From assembly GCA_946999385.1 (NCBI GenBank), contig CAMQCZ010000005.1, positions 14,466 through 78,465 of the forward strand: a DNA stretch of 64,000 nucleotides, in the 5' to 3' direction. Position numbers and translations under genes: made by a program. Positions 43,841 to 53,224 of the stretch are shown here, piece by piece. The notes under the pieces were generated by a model. It worked only from the letters and a program-made list of their open reading frames with translations. It did not search any database and had not been told where the DNA came from. Source of the stretch: an uncultured Lachnoanaerobaculum sp. Lineage in GTDB: Bacteria > Bacillota > Clostridia > Lachnospirales > Lachnospiraceae. The first letter of the stretch is position 1. Every line of letters starts with the position of its first letter.

Positions 43841-45229
43841 TTAGTCTTTATTTCTCCAATATCTATCTTTATTTTCAGCTAAATTATTAATTTGCTTTGG
43901 TCCGAAACTTCCCTGATCATATGAATATATAGGCAATTTTTCTTTATCATATAAATCCTTTAATTCTTGAATATATTTCCAGCTAAGCTCTATTTGCTCC
44001 CATTTAGTAAACCATGAATCATCACCCTCTATACAGGCAAGTATCATTCTTTCATACGCCTCAGGAGTATTTTGTCTAAAAATATCATTACAATTCTGGC
44101 AAAATTCCATTTTTGCCTTTGTTATACCATTTTCTTCTCCCGGAGTTTTAATATTAAATTCTAAATATATTCCTTCCGTAGGTTGAACTTTTATTATAAG
44201 CACATCAGGATCTATACTTTCTGATATACGTTTAAAATTAATTACAACCTCAACCTCTCTTTCATTACACTTTTTACCTGTTCTTATAAAAAATGGAACA
44301 TCCTGCCATCTTTCATTATCAATAAATAATTTCAGACAGGCATAGGTCTCTGTATCAGAATTTTTAGCAACCCCTTCTTCATCTCTATATCCTTCATATT
44401 GTGCTAATATGATACTCTTTTTTATATCTATCTTATCTATCGGTCTAAGACATTTCAAAACCTTTGTCTGCTCATCACCTATAATACCGGCAGTATTCTC
44501 TAATGCTACTATACTAAGTATTTGCAATAAATGATTTTGAACCATATCCTTTAAGGCTCCTGCCTTGTCATAATAAGAGGCTCTTGTTTCAACACCGACA
44601 GTTTCTAAGGCTGATATATGTACACTATCTATATGCTCCTTTGACCATGCATTTGAAATTATAGGATTTGTTTCTCTTAAATAAATGATATTTCTCAGCA
44701 TTTCTTTACCTAAGTAATGATCAATCCTAAAAATATTATATTTACCAAATGTTTCATCCAAATTTTTACTTAATCTTTTTGCTGATTCCAAATCTGTTCC
44801 GAAAGGCTTTTCAAGTATAATCTTAGGATTATAAATATTCTTACATAAGGCTATACTTTTACTTATGATTTCAAAAAACTGAGGAGCTACAGCATAATAT
44901 ATTAGATTATTTTTATAATCATATTTTGAATAAAAATTATCCAAACCCTTATACTCATCAAGCTTTGTGAAATCCATTCTATAATAAATAACATTTTCAT
45001 AAAACTTATGTAATGTTTCCTCACTATATTTTAATCTGGCAAATTTGCGTAACCACTTATCAATAATTCCGATATATTCATCTTGTGTATAATCTCTTCT
45101 ACCTATAGCAACAATTTTAAAATCCTCACCTAATAAATTTCTTTGAAATAAATTATACATAGCAGGAATTAATTTTCTATAAGTCAAGTCGCCGGTTCCA
45201 CCAAAAATTGTTATCGCTATCTTATTCAT
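43841..45229 (-). CDS. zwf: Glucose-6-phosphate 1-dehydrogenase
   Basis: The 462-residue enzyme oxidises glucose-6-phosphate to 6-phosphogluconolactone with NADP. It has the FGGTGDLTYRKLIPA nucleotide-binding start and the active-site RIDHYLGKEML motif (catalytic histidine in that block). It overlaps gnd by 8 bp and follows pgl-gnd, so all three steps of the oxidative pentose phosphate branch are in one operon. Confidence 0.97.
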   Translation of the reverse strand: MNKIAITIFGGTGDLTYRKLIPAMYNLFQRNLLGEDFKIVAIGRRDYTQDEYIGIIDKWLRKFARLKYSEETLHKFYENVIYYRMDFTKLDEYKGLDNFYSKYDYKNNLIYYAVAPQFFEIISKSIALCKNIYNPKIILEKPFGTDLESAKRLSKNLDETFGKYNIFRIDHYLGKEMLRNIIYLRETNPIISNAWSKEHIDSVHISALETVGVETRASYYDKAGALKDMVQNHLLQILSIVALENTAGIIGDEQTKVLKCLRPIDKIDIKKSIILAQYEGYRDEEGVAKNSDTETYACLKLFIDNERWQDVPFFIRTGKKCNEREVEVVINFKRISESIDPDVLIIKVQPTEGIYLEFNIKTPGEENGITKAKMEFCQNCNDIFRQNTPEAYERMILACIEGDDSWFTKWEQIELSWKYIQELKDLYDKEKLPIYSYDQGSFGPKQINNLAENKDRYWRNKD

Positions 45230-46607
45230 TTTCCCCCCATTGATGATGATATATACCCTCTCTATCTACTCTTTCATAAGTATGTGCTCCAAAATAATCT
45301 CTTTGACCCTGTATTATATTAGCACCTAAACATTCAGATGAAAGTTGATTTAAATATGTACTTGCACTTGTAAATACAGGTAAAGCAAGTCCTGCACTAA
45401 TAGCTTTTATATTAACCTCCTTTAAAGCCTCATTATTATTTAGAAGCTTTTCATTAAATGTTTTATATAATAAAAGCTCATCAGCTCCATCTTCATATGC
45501 TTGCATAATATCTGAAAGAAGTCTTGCTTTTATTATACATCCCGCTCTAAATATACTTGCAATTTCTTTCAGATTTAAATTCCATGAATATTTTGTTGAA
45601 GCATCCTTATATAGTCCGAAGCCTTGAGAATAAGCTATAGATTTAGCTAATGAATATGCCTTTTGCAAAGTTTCTACATCTATAGGCTCTACTTTAGTTG
45701 AATTTACAACTCCTCTTAGTTCTCTTCTTAGATTATTTACATTTGAAATAATTCTCGCCTGATAAGCAACAGTAAGTAAAGAAGCATTAAATTCCTGCTC
45801 TAAGGCCTCTATGCTTGTCCATCTTCCTGTACCCTTATTTCCTGCCCTATCCTTTATCATATCAATTAAATCATTTTCACTAAGATCATCTTTTTCTCTC
45901 AAAACTTTATATGTTATCTCAACTAAATAGCTTGATACTTCAGACTTGTTCCATTCTTCTATTATATCGGCTATCTTTGCATTACTATATTTATTAATAT
46001 ATTTTAAAACTAAATATATTTCTGCTAAAAGCTGCATATCAGCATATTCAATGGCATTATGTACCATTTTTACATAATGTCCACTACCTTCAGGACCTAT
46101 ATATGTACAGCAAGGAACACCGTCTTTTTTAGCACTTATAGATTTCAAAATATTTTCAACAAGGAAAAAGCTGTCTTTATTTCCTGAAGGCATTATACTT
46201 GGTCCCTTTAAAGCACCTTCTTCTCCTCCTGAAACTCCAACACCAAAATAATTAATTCCCAATTCATTCAAATAATTATATCTTCTATTTGTATCTTTAA
46301 AAAATGAATTACCTCCATCCATGATAATATCACCTTTTTCTATCAAGGGTAAAATATCAGATATAGTTTTATCAACTGCAGCTCCTGCTGGAACCATTAA
46401 AAATATTTTTCTTGGCTTTTCTAATGAATTTATAAAATCTTTTATATTTTCAAAGCCTGAAAAGCCTTCAATATTCATATCCATCAAGCTCTTAGTCTTA
46501 GCAAAGCTTCTATTATATCCACTCACCTTAAAACCATGGCTTAACATATTTCTCGCTATATTTTTACCCATTACACCTAAACCGATAACGCCAATATTAT
46601 TCATCAT
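45222..46607 (-). CDS. gnd: 6-phosphogluconate dehydrogenase (decarboxylating)
   Basis: The 461-residue enzyme makes ribulose-5-phosphate and NADPH. The NADP-binding GLGVMGKNIARNM, the catalytic lysine region HYVKMVHNAIEYADMQL and the C-terminal GQRDYFGAHTYERVD are conserved. It may start at either of two adjacent ATGs (46607 or 46604) after GGAGAAA. It overlaps pgl upstream by 11 bp and zwf downstream by 8 bp, indicating tight coupling. Confidence 0.97.
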   Translation of the reverse strand: MMNNIGVIGLGVMGKNIARNMLSHGFKVSGYNRSFAKTKSLMDMNIEGFSGFENIKDFINSLEKPRKIFLMVPAGAAVDKTISDILPLIEKGDIIMDGGNSFFKDTNRRYNYLNELGINYFGVGVSGGEEGALKGPSIMPSGNKDSFFLVENILKSISAKKDGVPCCTYIGPEGSGHYVKMVHNAIEYADMQLLAEIYLVLKYINKYSNAKIADIIEEWNKSEVSSYLVEITYKVLREKDDLSENDLIDMIKDRAGNKGTGRWTSIEALEQEFNASLLTVAYQARIISNVNNLRRELRGVVNSTKVEPIDVETLQKAYSLAKSIAYSQGFGLYKDASTKYSWNLNLKEIASIFRAGCIIKARLLSDIMQAYEDGADELLLYKTFNEKLLNNNEALKEVNIKAISAGLALPVFTSASTYLNQLSSECLGANIIQGQRDYFGAHTYERVDREGIYHHQWGENE

Positions 46608-47550
46608 TTTTCTCCTTTATTATTATTGAAATTGCCTCCGGAATATTTATTGCTGATACTTCATCCCCTAATAAATTATCTTTAATATTTATTAAGCTAA
46701 TTTTATTACTAAGTCTATTTGCAACTATTAAATTATTTGACAAGCCTGACTTTACAATAATAAAATCTCTTGGATGCTTACCATAGCAAGCTTTAACCTG
46801 TATTCTTTGTAAAATATCTTTATTATATTTTATTACAGAAATAACATCCTTTGTTCTTGTTGAGATATAAAGATATTCACCTTGCTTTCTTATAGCAGCA
46901 CTATCTTTTACAAAGCTTTCCCCATTTTCCAATAAGTCAATTTTATTGACAACACTCAAGCTTTCCATATCAACAGCATATAGACGATTAGATAATTCTC
47001 CAACTACATATAAAAATTTTTTATCATCTGAAAAAATCCCATGTCTTGGTCCTGAATTTTTTTCAAACTTTATTGAATTTTCTATTTCAAAGGTATCTTT
47101 GTTAATAATTATTATTTCATCAAGGAAAAGGCAGGGTACAAGTATTTTATCCTTATAAACTAAGACTTGATGTGAACCGGCTTTTTCTCTTATATCTACT
47201 ATTTTTATTAATTTTAAATTATTATTTTTAAATTCAATAATACTAAGCCTACCTTCATGATAATTTACTGTATAAATGTAATTATTTTCATAGTATAAAT
47301 AACATGAGGTACTTTTTTCATATGCTAAAGCTGCAACTATATTTGCATCAGCATCATATATAACAAGCCCTGAAGAATTTTCAAAATCACAGACAGCAGC
47401 TATATAATCATTTACAAAGCACAAATATTTAGGATTTTTTACTTCGGCAAATAAATTAACATCATATATTTCTTTCTCATTATATGAAAAAGTATATATT
47501 CCCTTACTTTCTCCACTTGTATATGTACCTACATAAGCTTTATAAACCAT
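46597..47550 (-). CDS. pgl: Seven-bladed beta-propeller lactonase (6-phosphogluconolactonase type)
   Basis: The 317-residue protein resembles the YbhE/Pgl lactonase family. It has VYKAYVGTYTSGESKGIYTFSYN at its start, cited as AYVGTYTSGESKGIY, and the conserved histidine region GPRHGIFSDDKKFLYVVGEL. It should hydrolyse 6-phosphogluconolactone. The position as first gene of the operon with gnd and zwf makes this role more secure than sequence similarity alone. Confidence 0.88.
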   Translation of the reverse strand: MVYKAYVGTYTSGESKGIYTFSYNEKEIYDVNLFAEVKNPKYLCFVNDYIAAVCDFENSSGLVIYDADANIVAALAYEKSTSCYLYYENNYIYTVNYHEGRLSIIEFKNNNLKLIKIVDIREKAGSHQVLVYKDKILVPCLFLDEIIIINKDTFEIENSIKFEKNSGPRHGIFSDDKKFLYVVGELSNRLYAVDMESLSVVNKIDLLENGESFVKDSAAIRKQGEYLYISTRTKDVISVIKYNKDILQRIQVKACYGKHPRDFIIVKSGLSNNLIVANRLSNKISLINIKDNLLGDEVSAINIPEAISIIIKEKNDE

Positions 47551-47850
47551 AATTTACTCCTATAATAATTGATATTTCGTTTAATTTTAAATCTTTTATG
47601 AAATTTTTTCAAGGAAATTCCTAGTATTTAAGTATGATTTTTTTATGAAATTAATAACTATTATTATATTTATTACTTATATAATATAAAAGTTTGATAT
47701 TTATTTATATATAACTTTCTAAAATAGTGTAAATGTATTATTTTTAAAAAGTTTAAGCTTTTAATTTATCTATATTTTTTGAAAAACTTATATAATAAGC
47801 TTTTTATTTTGTATTTTTTATAATTTTATTAAAGATAAATTATATAATTT
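47551..47850. other. Intergenic region, no gene seen
   Basis: AT-rich spacer that must contain the pgl-gnd-zwf promoter. No structured RNA or gene was recognised. Confidence 0.5.
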
Positions 47851-47907
47851 TAGCTTATAAAATATACTATTATATTGATAATTAAAAATAGAATATTTTA
47901 TAAGCTA
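47851..47907 (-). terminator. Probable terminator of the glycan operon
   Basis: A 15-bp perfect stem TAGCTTATAAAATAT/ATATTTTATAAGCTA with a 27-nt loop, about 75 nt after the XRE gene. T-rich sequence follows weakly; the assignment is by position. Confidence 0.45.
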
Positions 47908-47982
47908 TATATAATTTTGCTTTTCTCAACGGAATTTATTGTGGTTTATGTGATTTAATTAAAGAATTTTTAGAATTTATAT

Positions 47983-48204
47983 TTATTTGAAAATCTCATC
48001 ATCGAAAAAATCACTCAAGCTTATATTAAAAGCTGTGGCAATTTTTTCGATTTTATCAATTTTAGGATTTTTAGAATGTCCAAGAGCTATCTCTCTAAGA
48101 GTTGTTTTTGGTATACCGCTTATTTTAGATATTTCATAAAAGGTTTTATCATATTTTATTGAAAGTTGAAAAATTCTTTGTGAAAGTGCTTCTCCTATAT
48201 CCAT
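47983..48204 (-). CDS. XRE-family mini helix-turn-helix regulator
   Basis: The 73-residue protein is one Cro/C1-type HTH with little else (FYEISKISGIPKTTLREIALGHSKNPKIDKIEKIATAFNISLSDFF, cited as ISKISGIPKTTLREIALG and KIATAFNISLSDFF). It has a strong AGGAGG site and starts 48 bp after the last glycosyltransferase gene on the same strand. It may autoregulate or tune the glycan operon; direct evidence is absent. Confidence 0.8.
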   Translation of the reverse strand: MDIGEALSQRIFQLSIKYDKTFYEISKISGIPKTTLREIALGHSKNPKIDKIEKIATAFNISLSDFFDDEIFK

Positions 48205-48251
48205 GCTACCTCCTATATTAAGATTAAGAGAAAAGCAAATTATAATTATAT

Positions 48252-49187
48252 CTATTCATTTTCATTTAGAATTTCACTAATTAAATATATAGGTCTATCC
48301 TTTAATTCTGCAAAAATAATAGAAATATATTTTCCCATTATTCCTAAAATAAAGAATAATATCGCAAACATAAAGCATATTAATGTAATAATGGTAGTAT
48401 ATCCACTTGGAGCTCCAAATCTTGCCCAATTCAATATAGTATAGATTGTCATTATAATTCCAACTAATATGGATAAGCCTCCTGCATAAATCGCCAATTT
48501 TAATGGAAAATCTGTAAAGCATATCATGGCATTTGTAGAAAATCTCAAAAGCTTAAGTAATGAATATTTACTATGTCCTGCTACTCTTTCACTCGCCTCA
48601 TATGATAGTGTACAGCTTTTGAAGCCTATATTTTGTATATAAGCTCTTAGAAATCTTACTTTTTCTCTATACTCTTTCCTAAGAATCATTGCTACCTTAC
48701 TTGAAATTGCAAAAAAATCCGAAGCGTTTTTTTCAAATTTTTCTTTACTAAGTATATTAATAATAGAATAAAATAATGAAGAACATATATTTTTAACTAT
48801 TCCTGCACTCTTATTTTTTACTCTTATCATATTTACTATATCATAGCCTTCATAAAATTTATCAACTATACTTTTGATAAGATTAGGAGGATGCTGTAAA
48901 TCAGCATCCATACATATAAGTATATCTTTCTTTGCCATATCTATGCCGGCAAGCATTGCAGCTTCATGTCCGAAATTTTTTGATAATATTATACATTTCA
49001 CTTTTTTATCAAACTTAGCTAAATCTCTCAATATATCTTCACTGCTATCTATGCTACCGTCATTTATAAATATAATCTCATAATCTATTTTTAAATTTTC
49101 CAAATATATTTTTATAGTTTTATAAAAAGTCCTGAGTGCATCCTCTTCGTTATATACAGATACTATTAAGCTCAAACTTTTATACAT
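48252..49187 (-). CDS. Family 2 glycosyltransferase, GtrB/dolichyl-phosphate-sugar synthase type
   Basis: The 311-residue protein has an N-terminal GT-A domain (SLIVSVYNEEDALRTFY, DxD in CMDADLQHPP) and two C-terminal hydrophobic helices (about 228-255 and 263-290). GtrB-type enzymes load a sugar on undecaprenyl phosphate at the cytoplasmic side, for use by a GT-C enzyme outside. The three polytopic proteins upstream in the operon are candidate users. It overlaps the licD-type stop by 8 bp. Confidence 0.87.
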   Translation of the reverse strand: MYKSLSLIVSVYNEEDALRTFYKTIKIYLENLKIDYEIIFINDGSIDSSEDILRDLAKFDKKVKCIILSKNFGHEAAMLAGIDMAKKDILICMDADLQHPPNLIKSIVDKFYEGYDIVNMIRVKNKSAGIVKNICSSLFYSIINILSKEKFEKNASDFFAISSKVAMILRKEYREKVRFLRAYIQNIGFKSCTLSYEASERVAGHSKYSLLKLLRFSTNAMICFTDFPLKLAIYAGGLSILVGIIMTIYTILNWARFGAPSGYTTIITLICFMFAILFFILGIMGKYISIIFAELKDRPIYLISEILNENE

Positions 49188-50022
49188 AAATTTCTATCTC
49201 CTTACTGCCATGGCTTGCTTTCCTTTGTTCTTTTTTAGGTAATTTCATATAATTACCATAAACTAAGGTCAAAATTTCATCATAGGCTTCAGGAATAGAT
49301 AATAATACATTTTCAAATTTTATCTCTATAATATCATTAAGATATTCTTTTTTTAATTTTACATATAAATAATCCGGTTGATAATTACTATAGTATAAAT
49401 ATTTATATTTACTTTTATTAAATATTTTTGATGCTCTATCCTGCAAATAATACAAGGCTGACATAGGTATAAGCCTACCAATTTTTGAAAAAGTAAATAT
49501 AAGCAACTTATAAAATATAGAATATTTTTTATAATTAATCTTATATCTATGTCCCATTGATAAAAGATATATAAATTTTTGAGAATTTATTATAAAAGCT
49601 TCCATATTTTTATTTTTAGGCAAGGCATCCAAAATAAATATATCAACCCACAGATGATTTAACTTATTATCATAAAATTCATCTTCTTGTGTACCTTCAT
49701 GCCTTCTACTCCTTTTTAAAATTATTCTTGGAGTAAAATCGTAAAATACCTTTGAATACTTTATACTTTGTGGCAAAATCAATTCAAGATCATCAGGCAA
49801 CTCTTTTTTTACTATTCTTTTGAAAATTTCAAAATTTTTCCTTGTCATAGCTATATCAGCATCATCATCCCAAGGAATAAATCCATTATGTCTTATAGCC
49901 CCTAACAATGTTCCGGCATCCAGTATGTATGACAATTTGTATTTTTTACATATTCTATTTATTTCATTTAATATATATAAATTTGCCTTTTGAACTTCTA
50001 AAAGACCATAAGAATTATCCAT
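49180..50022 (-). CDS. LicD-family phosphotransferase
   Basis: The 280-residue protein has the LicD/fukutin nucleotidyltransferase signature DAGTLLGAIRHNGFIPWDDDADIAM, cited as LGAIRHNGFIPWDDDADIA, whose aspartates bind metal. LicD enzymes move phosphocholine or a related group from a CDP carrier to a glycan. Choline-supply genes licA and licC are not in this window. A choline-binding-repeat protein at 10.7 kb may recognise such a decoration. Both links are inference. Confidence 0.85.
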   Translation of the reverse strand: MDNSYGLLEVQKANLYILNEINRICKKYKLSYILDAGTLLGAIRHNGFIPWDDDADIAMTRKNFEIFKRIVKKELPDDLELILPQSIKYSKVFYDFTPRIILKRSRRHEGTQEDEFYDNKLNHLWVDIFILDALPKNKNMEAFIINSQKFIYLLSMGHRYKINYKKYSIFYKLLIFTFSKIGRLIPMSALYYLQDRASKIFNKSKYKYLYYSNYQPDYLYVKLKKEYLNDIIEIKFENVLLSIPEAYDEILTLVYGNYMKLPKKEQRKASHGSKEIEIYV

Positions 50023-50031
50023 AACATCCTC

Positions 50032-51381
50032 CTAAATATATTTCAAAGCTTCAATCAATATTTCTGCCATATAATCAATCATTTCATCATTCATTCCCGG
50101 GTAAACACCCAACCAAAATGTTCTTTCCATAATGATATTAGTATTTTTCAAATCTCCTACTATCCTATATGATTTTTTATCATCTCTTATTATATCAAAG
50201 CAAGGATGTAATGTTAAATTACCTGCAAATAACATACGTGTTTGTATATTATGCTCTTCCATATAAGAAACTATTTTTGCTCTGTCAATTCCTTCTTTAC
50301 AGGTTATTAAAAATCCGAACCAGCTTGGATCTGAATTTGCACTTGCTTTAGGTAGGATAATTTTATCTTCTACACTTTCTAAGGCTTTTCTTAATCTATT
50401 AAAATTATGCTTTCTTCTTTCAACAAATGAAGGGAATTTTTCTAATTGAGCACAAGCTATGGAAGCCTGCATATCTGTTACTTTTAAATTATATCCAAAA
50501 TGTGAATATACATATTTATGGTCATATCCAAGAGGTAATTTACCATATTGACGACTAAATCTTGCCTTACATGTATTATCTCTTCCGGAGGCACAAAAGC
50601 AATCTCTTCCCCAATCTCTCATTGAACGTATAATCTTATTAAGCAAATTATTACTTGTATAAATAGCACCACCTTCACCCATAGTCATATGATGTGGCGG
50701 ATAAAAGCTTGATGTACCTATATCACCTATAGTACCTGTAAATTTCACTTCTCCATCAAGATTATATGTACTGCCCAAAGCATCACAATTATCCTCAACC
50801 AACCATAGCTTGTTCTTTGTACAAAATTCCTTTACTGCTTTTAAATCAAAAGGATTACCCAAGGTATGTGCTACCATAACTGCTTTTGTCTTATCTGACA
50901 AAGCCTTTTCCAATAAGGTTACATCAATATTATATTCAGGTATTGTAACATCAACAAAGACCGGTACTGCTCCATATTGCAGCATAGGAGTTACAGTTGT
51001 AGGAAATCCACAAGCAACAGTTATTATCTCATCTCCTCTTTGTATTCTCCTTTCTTTTAATAATGGAGAGGTTAATGACATAAATGCAAGTAAATTTGCA
51101 CTAGAACCTGAATTTACTATATTGGCAAATTTAACTCCAAGATAAGCCGCTAATTTTTTTTCAAATTCTTCATGATATCTTCCTGCTGTAAGCCAGAAAT
51201 CAAGTGAGCTGTCTACCAGATTATACATTTCCTTATGATCAAATACTCTTCCTGCATAGCTTATCCTATCACCCTTTTTATACTCTTTTCCGGTATGATA
51301 TCTATCACAATATTCCTTTACTAATTCCAATATTTCAAATCTTGCTTCTTTTTCCTCTTTACCTTCAAATCTATTATTCAT
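50032..51381 (-). CDS. rfbH: CDP-4-keto-6-deoxyglucose-3-dehydrase (E1, RfbH/DdhC type)
   Basis: The 449-residue DegT-fold enzyme has His230/His231 in FYPPHHMTMGEGG, where aminotransferases have lysine; this histidine substitution defines E1. The 2Fe-2S cysteines are Cys199 (EDNCDALG) and Cys261, 263, 271 (DWGRDCFCASGRDNTC), with the CxC-7-C spacing of the family. It removes the C3 hydroxyl from CDP-4-keto-6-deoxy-D-glucose. The matching reductase E3 (DdhD) is not in the window. It is downstream of rfbG and rfbF. Confidence 0.94.
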   Translation of the reverse strand: MNNRFEGKEEKEARFEILELVKEYCDRYHTGKEYKKGDRISYAGRVFDHKEMYNLVDSSLDFWLTAGRYHEEFEKKLAAYLGVKFANIVNSGSSANLLAFMSLTSPLLKERRIQRGDEIITVACGFPTTVTPMLQYGAVPVFVDVTIPEYNIDVTLLEKALSDKTKAVMVAHTLGNPFDLKAVKEFCTKNKLWLVEDNCDALGSTYNLDGEVKFTGTIGDIGTSSFYPPHHMTMGEGGAIYTSNNLLNKIIRSMRDWGRDCFCASGRDNTCKARFSRQYGKLPLGYDHKYVYSHFGYNLKVTDMQASIACAQLEKFPSFVERRKHNFNRLRKALESVEDKIILPKASANSDPSWFGFLITCKEGIDRAKIVSYMEEHNIQTRMLFAGNLTLHPCFDIIRDDKKSYRIVGDLKNTNIIMERTFWLGVYPGMNDEMIDYMAEILIEALKYI

Positions 51382-51392
51382 TATTTAAAATA

Positions 51393-52439
51393 TTACCTTT
51401 CAAAAAAATCTTTTATCTGAGCTTCTGTAATCAAATCCATATCTTGACCTTCTATATATGCCTTTGACCACTCAGCTGTTTTTTCTACTGCCTCTCTTAT
51501 ATTATAAATAGGTATCCATGCATATGTATTTTTAAGCTTTGTACAATCTAATTTTAAAAATTTAGCTTCATGAGGTCCACCATCGTGTCGAATTTCATAT
51601 TCAAAATCCTTATACCAAAATTCTTTAAATAAATTGACTATATCCAATGTAGTAATACAATCACTAATATCAGGTCCTATATTAAAAGAACCGCTATATT
51701 TTTTATCCTTACTTTGTTTTTCTAAAATCATTAAATATACTCTTAAAGGTTCTAAAACATGTTGATAAGGTCTTATGGAATATGGATTTCTAATAAGCAT
51801 TTTTTGTCCTGAAAAAGCCGCTCTTACACAATCCGGAATAATTCTATCCTTTGCAAAATCTCCTCCTCCTATAACATTGCCTGCTCTTGCTGTAGAAGTC
51901 GCAATATTTATATTATCAAGAAATGATCTTTTATAACTATGTGTTACAAGCTCGGAGCAGGATTTTGAATTGGAATAGGGGTCAAAGCCGTCTAAATAGT
52001 CATCCTCAACATAAGCTCTTTCAAATTCCTTATTATCATAAACTTTATCCGTTGTTATATTTAAAAATGATTTTACACTATCTGAATTTCTAACACATTC
52101 ACAAATATTAACTGTACCCAATACATTAGTTTGATATGTATATACAGGATCCTGATAGCTTTCTCTAACCAGTGGCTGTGCAGCTAAATGAATAACAAAT
52201 TCAGGCTTAAATTCATCAAATGCTTTACTTAAGCTGTTAAAATCTCTAATATCACCAACTATATGCCTGATATTATTTTGTATATCTAAAATATCAAATA
52301 AATTCGGATTTGTATTAGGTTCCAGTGCATAACCACATACATCTGCATTTGCCAATATTAATATCTTACTAAGCCAAGCACCCTTAAAGCCTGTATGCCC
52401 TGTTATTAATATTCTTTTATTTTTAAAAAATTCCAACAT
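51393..52439 (-). CDS. rfbG: CDP-glucose 4,6-dehydratase
   Basis: The start is ATG at 52439 with a GGGAG site, three bases past the rfbF stop; this gives 348 residues. The short-chain dehydrogenase features are ITGHTGFKGAWLSK, ITTDKVYDN and the YxxxK pair in DPYSNSKSCSELV. It turns CDP-glucose into CDP-4-keto-6-deoxyglucose. Length and motifs match RfbG, and it sits between rfbF and rfbH as in O-antigen loci. Confidence 0.95.
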   Translation of the reverse strand: MLEFFKNKRILITGHTGFKGAWLSKILILANADVCGYALEPNTNPNLFDILDIQNNIRHIVGDIRDFNSLSKAFDEFKPEFVIHLAAQPLVRESYQDPVYTYQTNVLGTVNICECVRNSDSVKSFLNITTDKVYDNKEFERAYVEDDYLDGFDPYSNSKSCSELVTHSYKRSFLDNINIATSTARAGNVIGGGDFAKDRIIPDCVRAAFSGQKMLIRNPYSIRPYQHVLEPLRVYLMILEKQSKDKKYSGSFNIGPDISDCITTLDIVNLFKEFWYKDFEYEIRHDGGPHEAKFLKLDCTKLKNTYAWIPIYNIREAVEKTAEWSKAYIEGQDMDLITEAQIKDFFER

Positions 52440-52441
52440 AT

Positions 52442-53215
52442 TTACTCCCAAATTTTCCAAGGAGCTTTTCCATTATTCCAAAGCTCTTCTAATTTATTTT
52501 TTTCTCTTTGTGTATCCATACATTGCCAAAATCCGTCATGATAAAAGCTCATAAGTTGCTTCTTGTCAACTAGGGCTTGCAGAGGTTCTTTCTCAAAAAT
52601 GGTTTCATCACCGTCTATAAAATCAAAAATTTTTTTGCTCATAACCATAAAGCCACCATTTATTATGGCTCCGTCATTGTCATTTTTTTCTCTAAATGAT
52701 TTTATGCTTCCATCCTTTCTAAGACTTATAACTCCCTTTGCCTGACCTATATTAACAGTAGTCATAGTACCTATCTTTTTATGCTCTTTATGAAAATTAT
52801 AAAGTGCCTTTAAATCTACATTGCTAAGCCCATCTCCATAAGTAAGCATAAAATCATTATCATCTATATATTCTTTTATTCTCTTTATACGTCCACCTGT
52901 CATAGTATGCAATCCTGTATCAACTAATGTTACCTTCCATGGTTCTGCATAATTATTATGAATTTGCATTTTATTATTTGCCAAATCTATGGTTACATCG
53001 GAGGTATGCAAAAAATAATCGGCAAAAAATTCTTTAACTATATATTGTTTATATCCAAGACAAATAATAAAATCATTAAATCCAAATTCAGAATAATATT
53101 TCATTATATGCCATAATATAGGTCTTTCTCCTATTTCTATCATCGGCTTCGGTTTCAAATGACTTTCTTCAGTTATTCTTGTCCCTAATCCTCCTGCCAA
53201 TATAACAACCTTCAT
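52442..53215 (-). CDS. rfbF: Glucose-1-phosphate cytidylyltransferase
   Basis: The 257-residue nucleotidyltransferase has ILAGGLGTRITEESHLKPKPM (cited as LAGGLGTRITEESHLKPKP), VTLVDTGLHTMTGGRIKRI and the GFWQCMDTQREK end, all matching RfbF. It makes CDP-glucose from CTP and glucose-1-phosphate. Being RfbF rather than the heptose enzyme HddC, it leaves heptose activation unaccounted for. A strong AAGGAG site precedes the ATG. Confidence 0.95.
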   Translation of the reverse strand: MKVVILAGGLGTRITEESHLKPKPMIEIGERPILWHIMKYYSEFGFNDFIICLGYKQYIVKEFFADYFLHTSDVTIDLANNKMQIHNNYAEPWKVTLVDTGLHTMTGGRIKRIKEYIDDNDFMLTYGDGLSNVDLKALYNFHKEHKKIGTMTTVNIGQAKGVISLRKDGSIKSFREKNDNDGAIINGGFMVMSKKIFDFIDGDETIFEKEPLQALVDKKQLMSFYHDGFWQCMDTQREKNKLEELWNNGKAPWKIWE

Positions 53216-53224
53216 CTTTTCTCC

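Noticed and set aside
52440..52460. Overlapping start of rfbG within rfbF
   Set aside because: The longer start uses TTG before the GGGAG ribosome site; ATG at 52439 is the better start and removes the overlap.
52442..53215. Heptose nucleotidyltransferase (HddC)
   Set aside because: Full-length motifs match glucose-1-phosphate cytidylyltransferase RfbF, and rfbG-rfbH follow directly.
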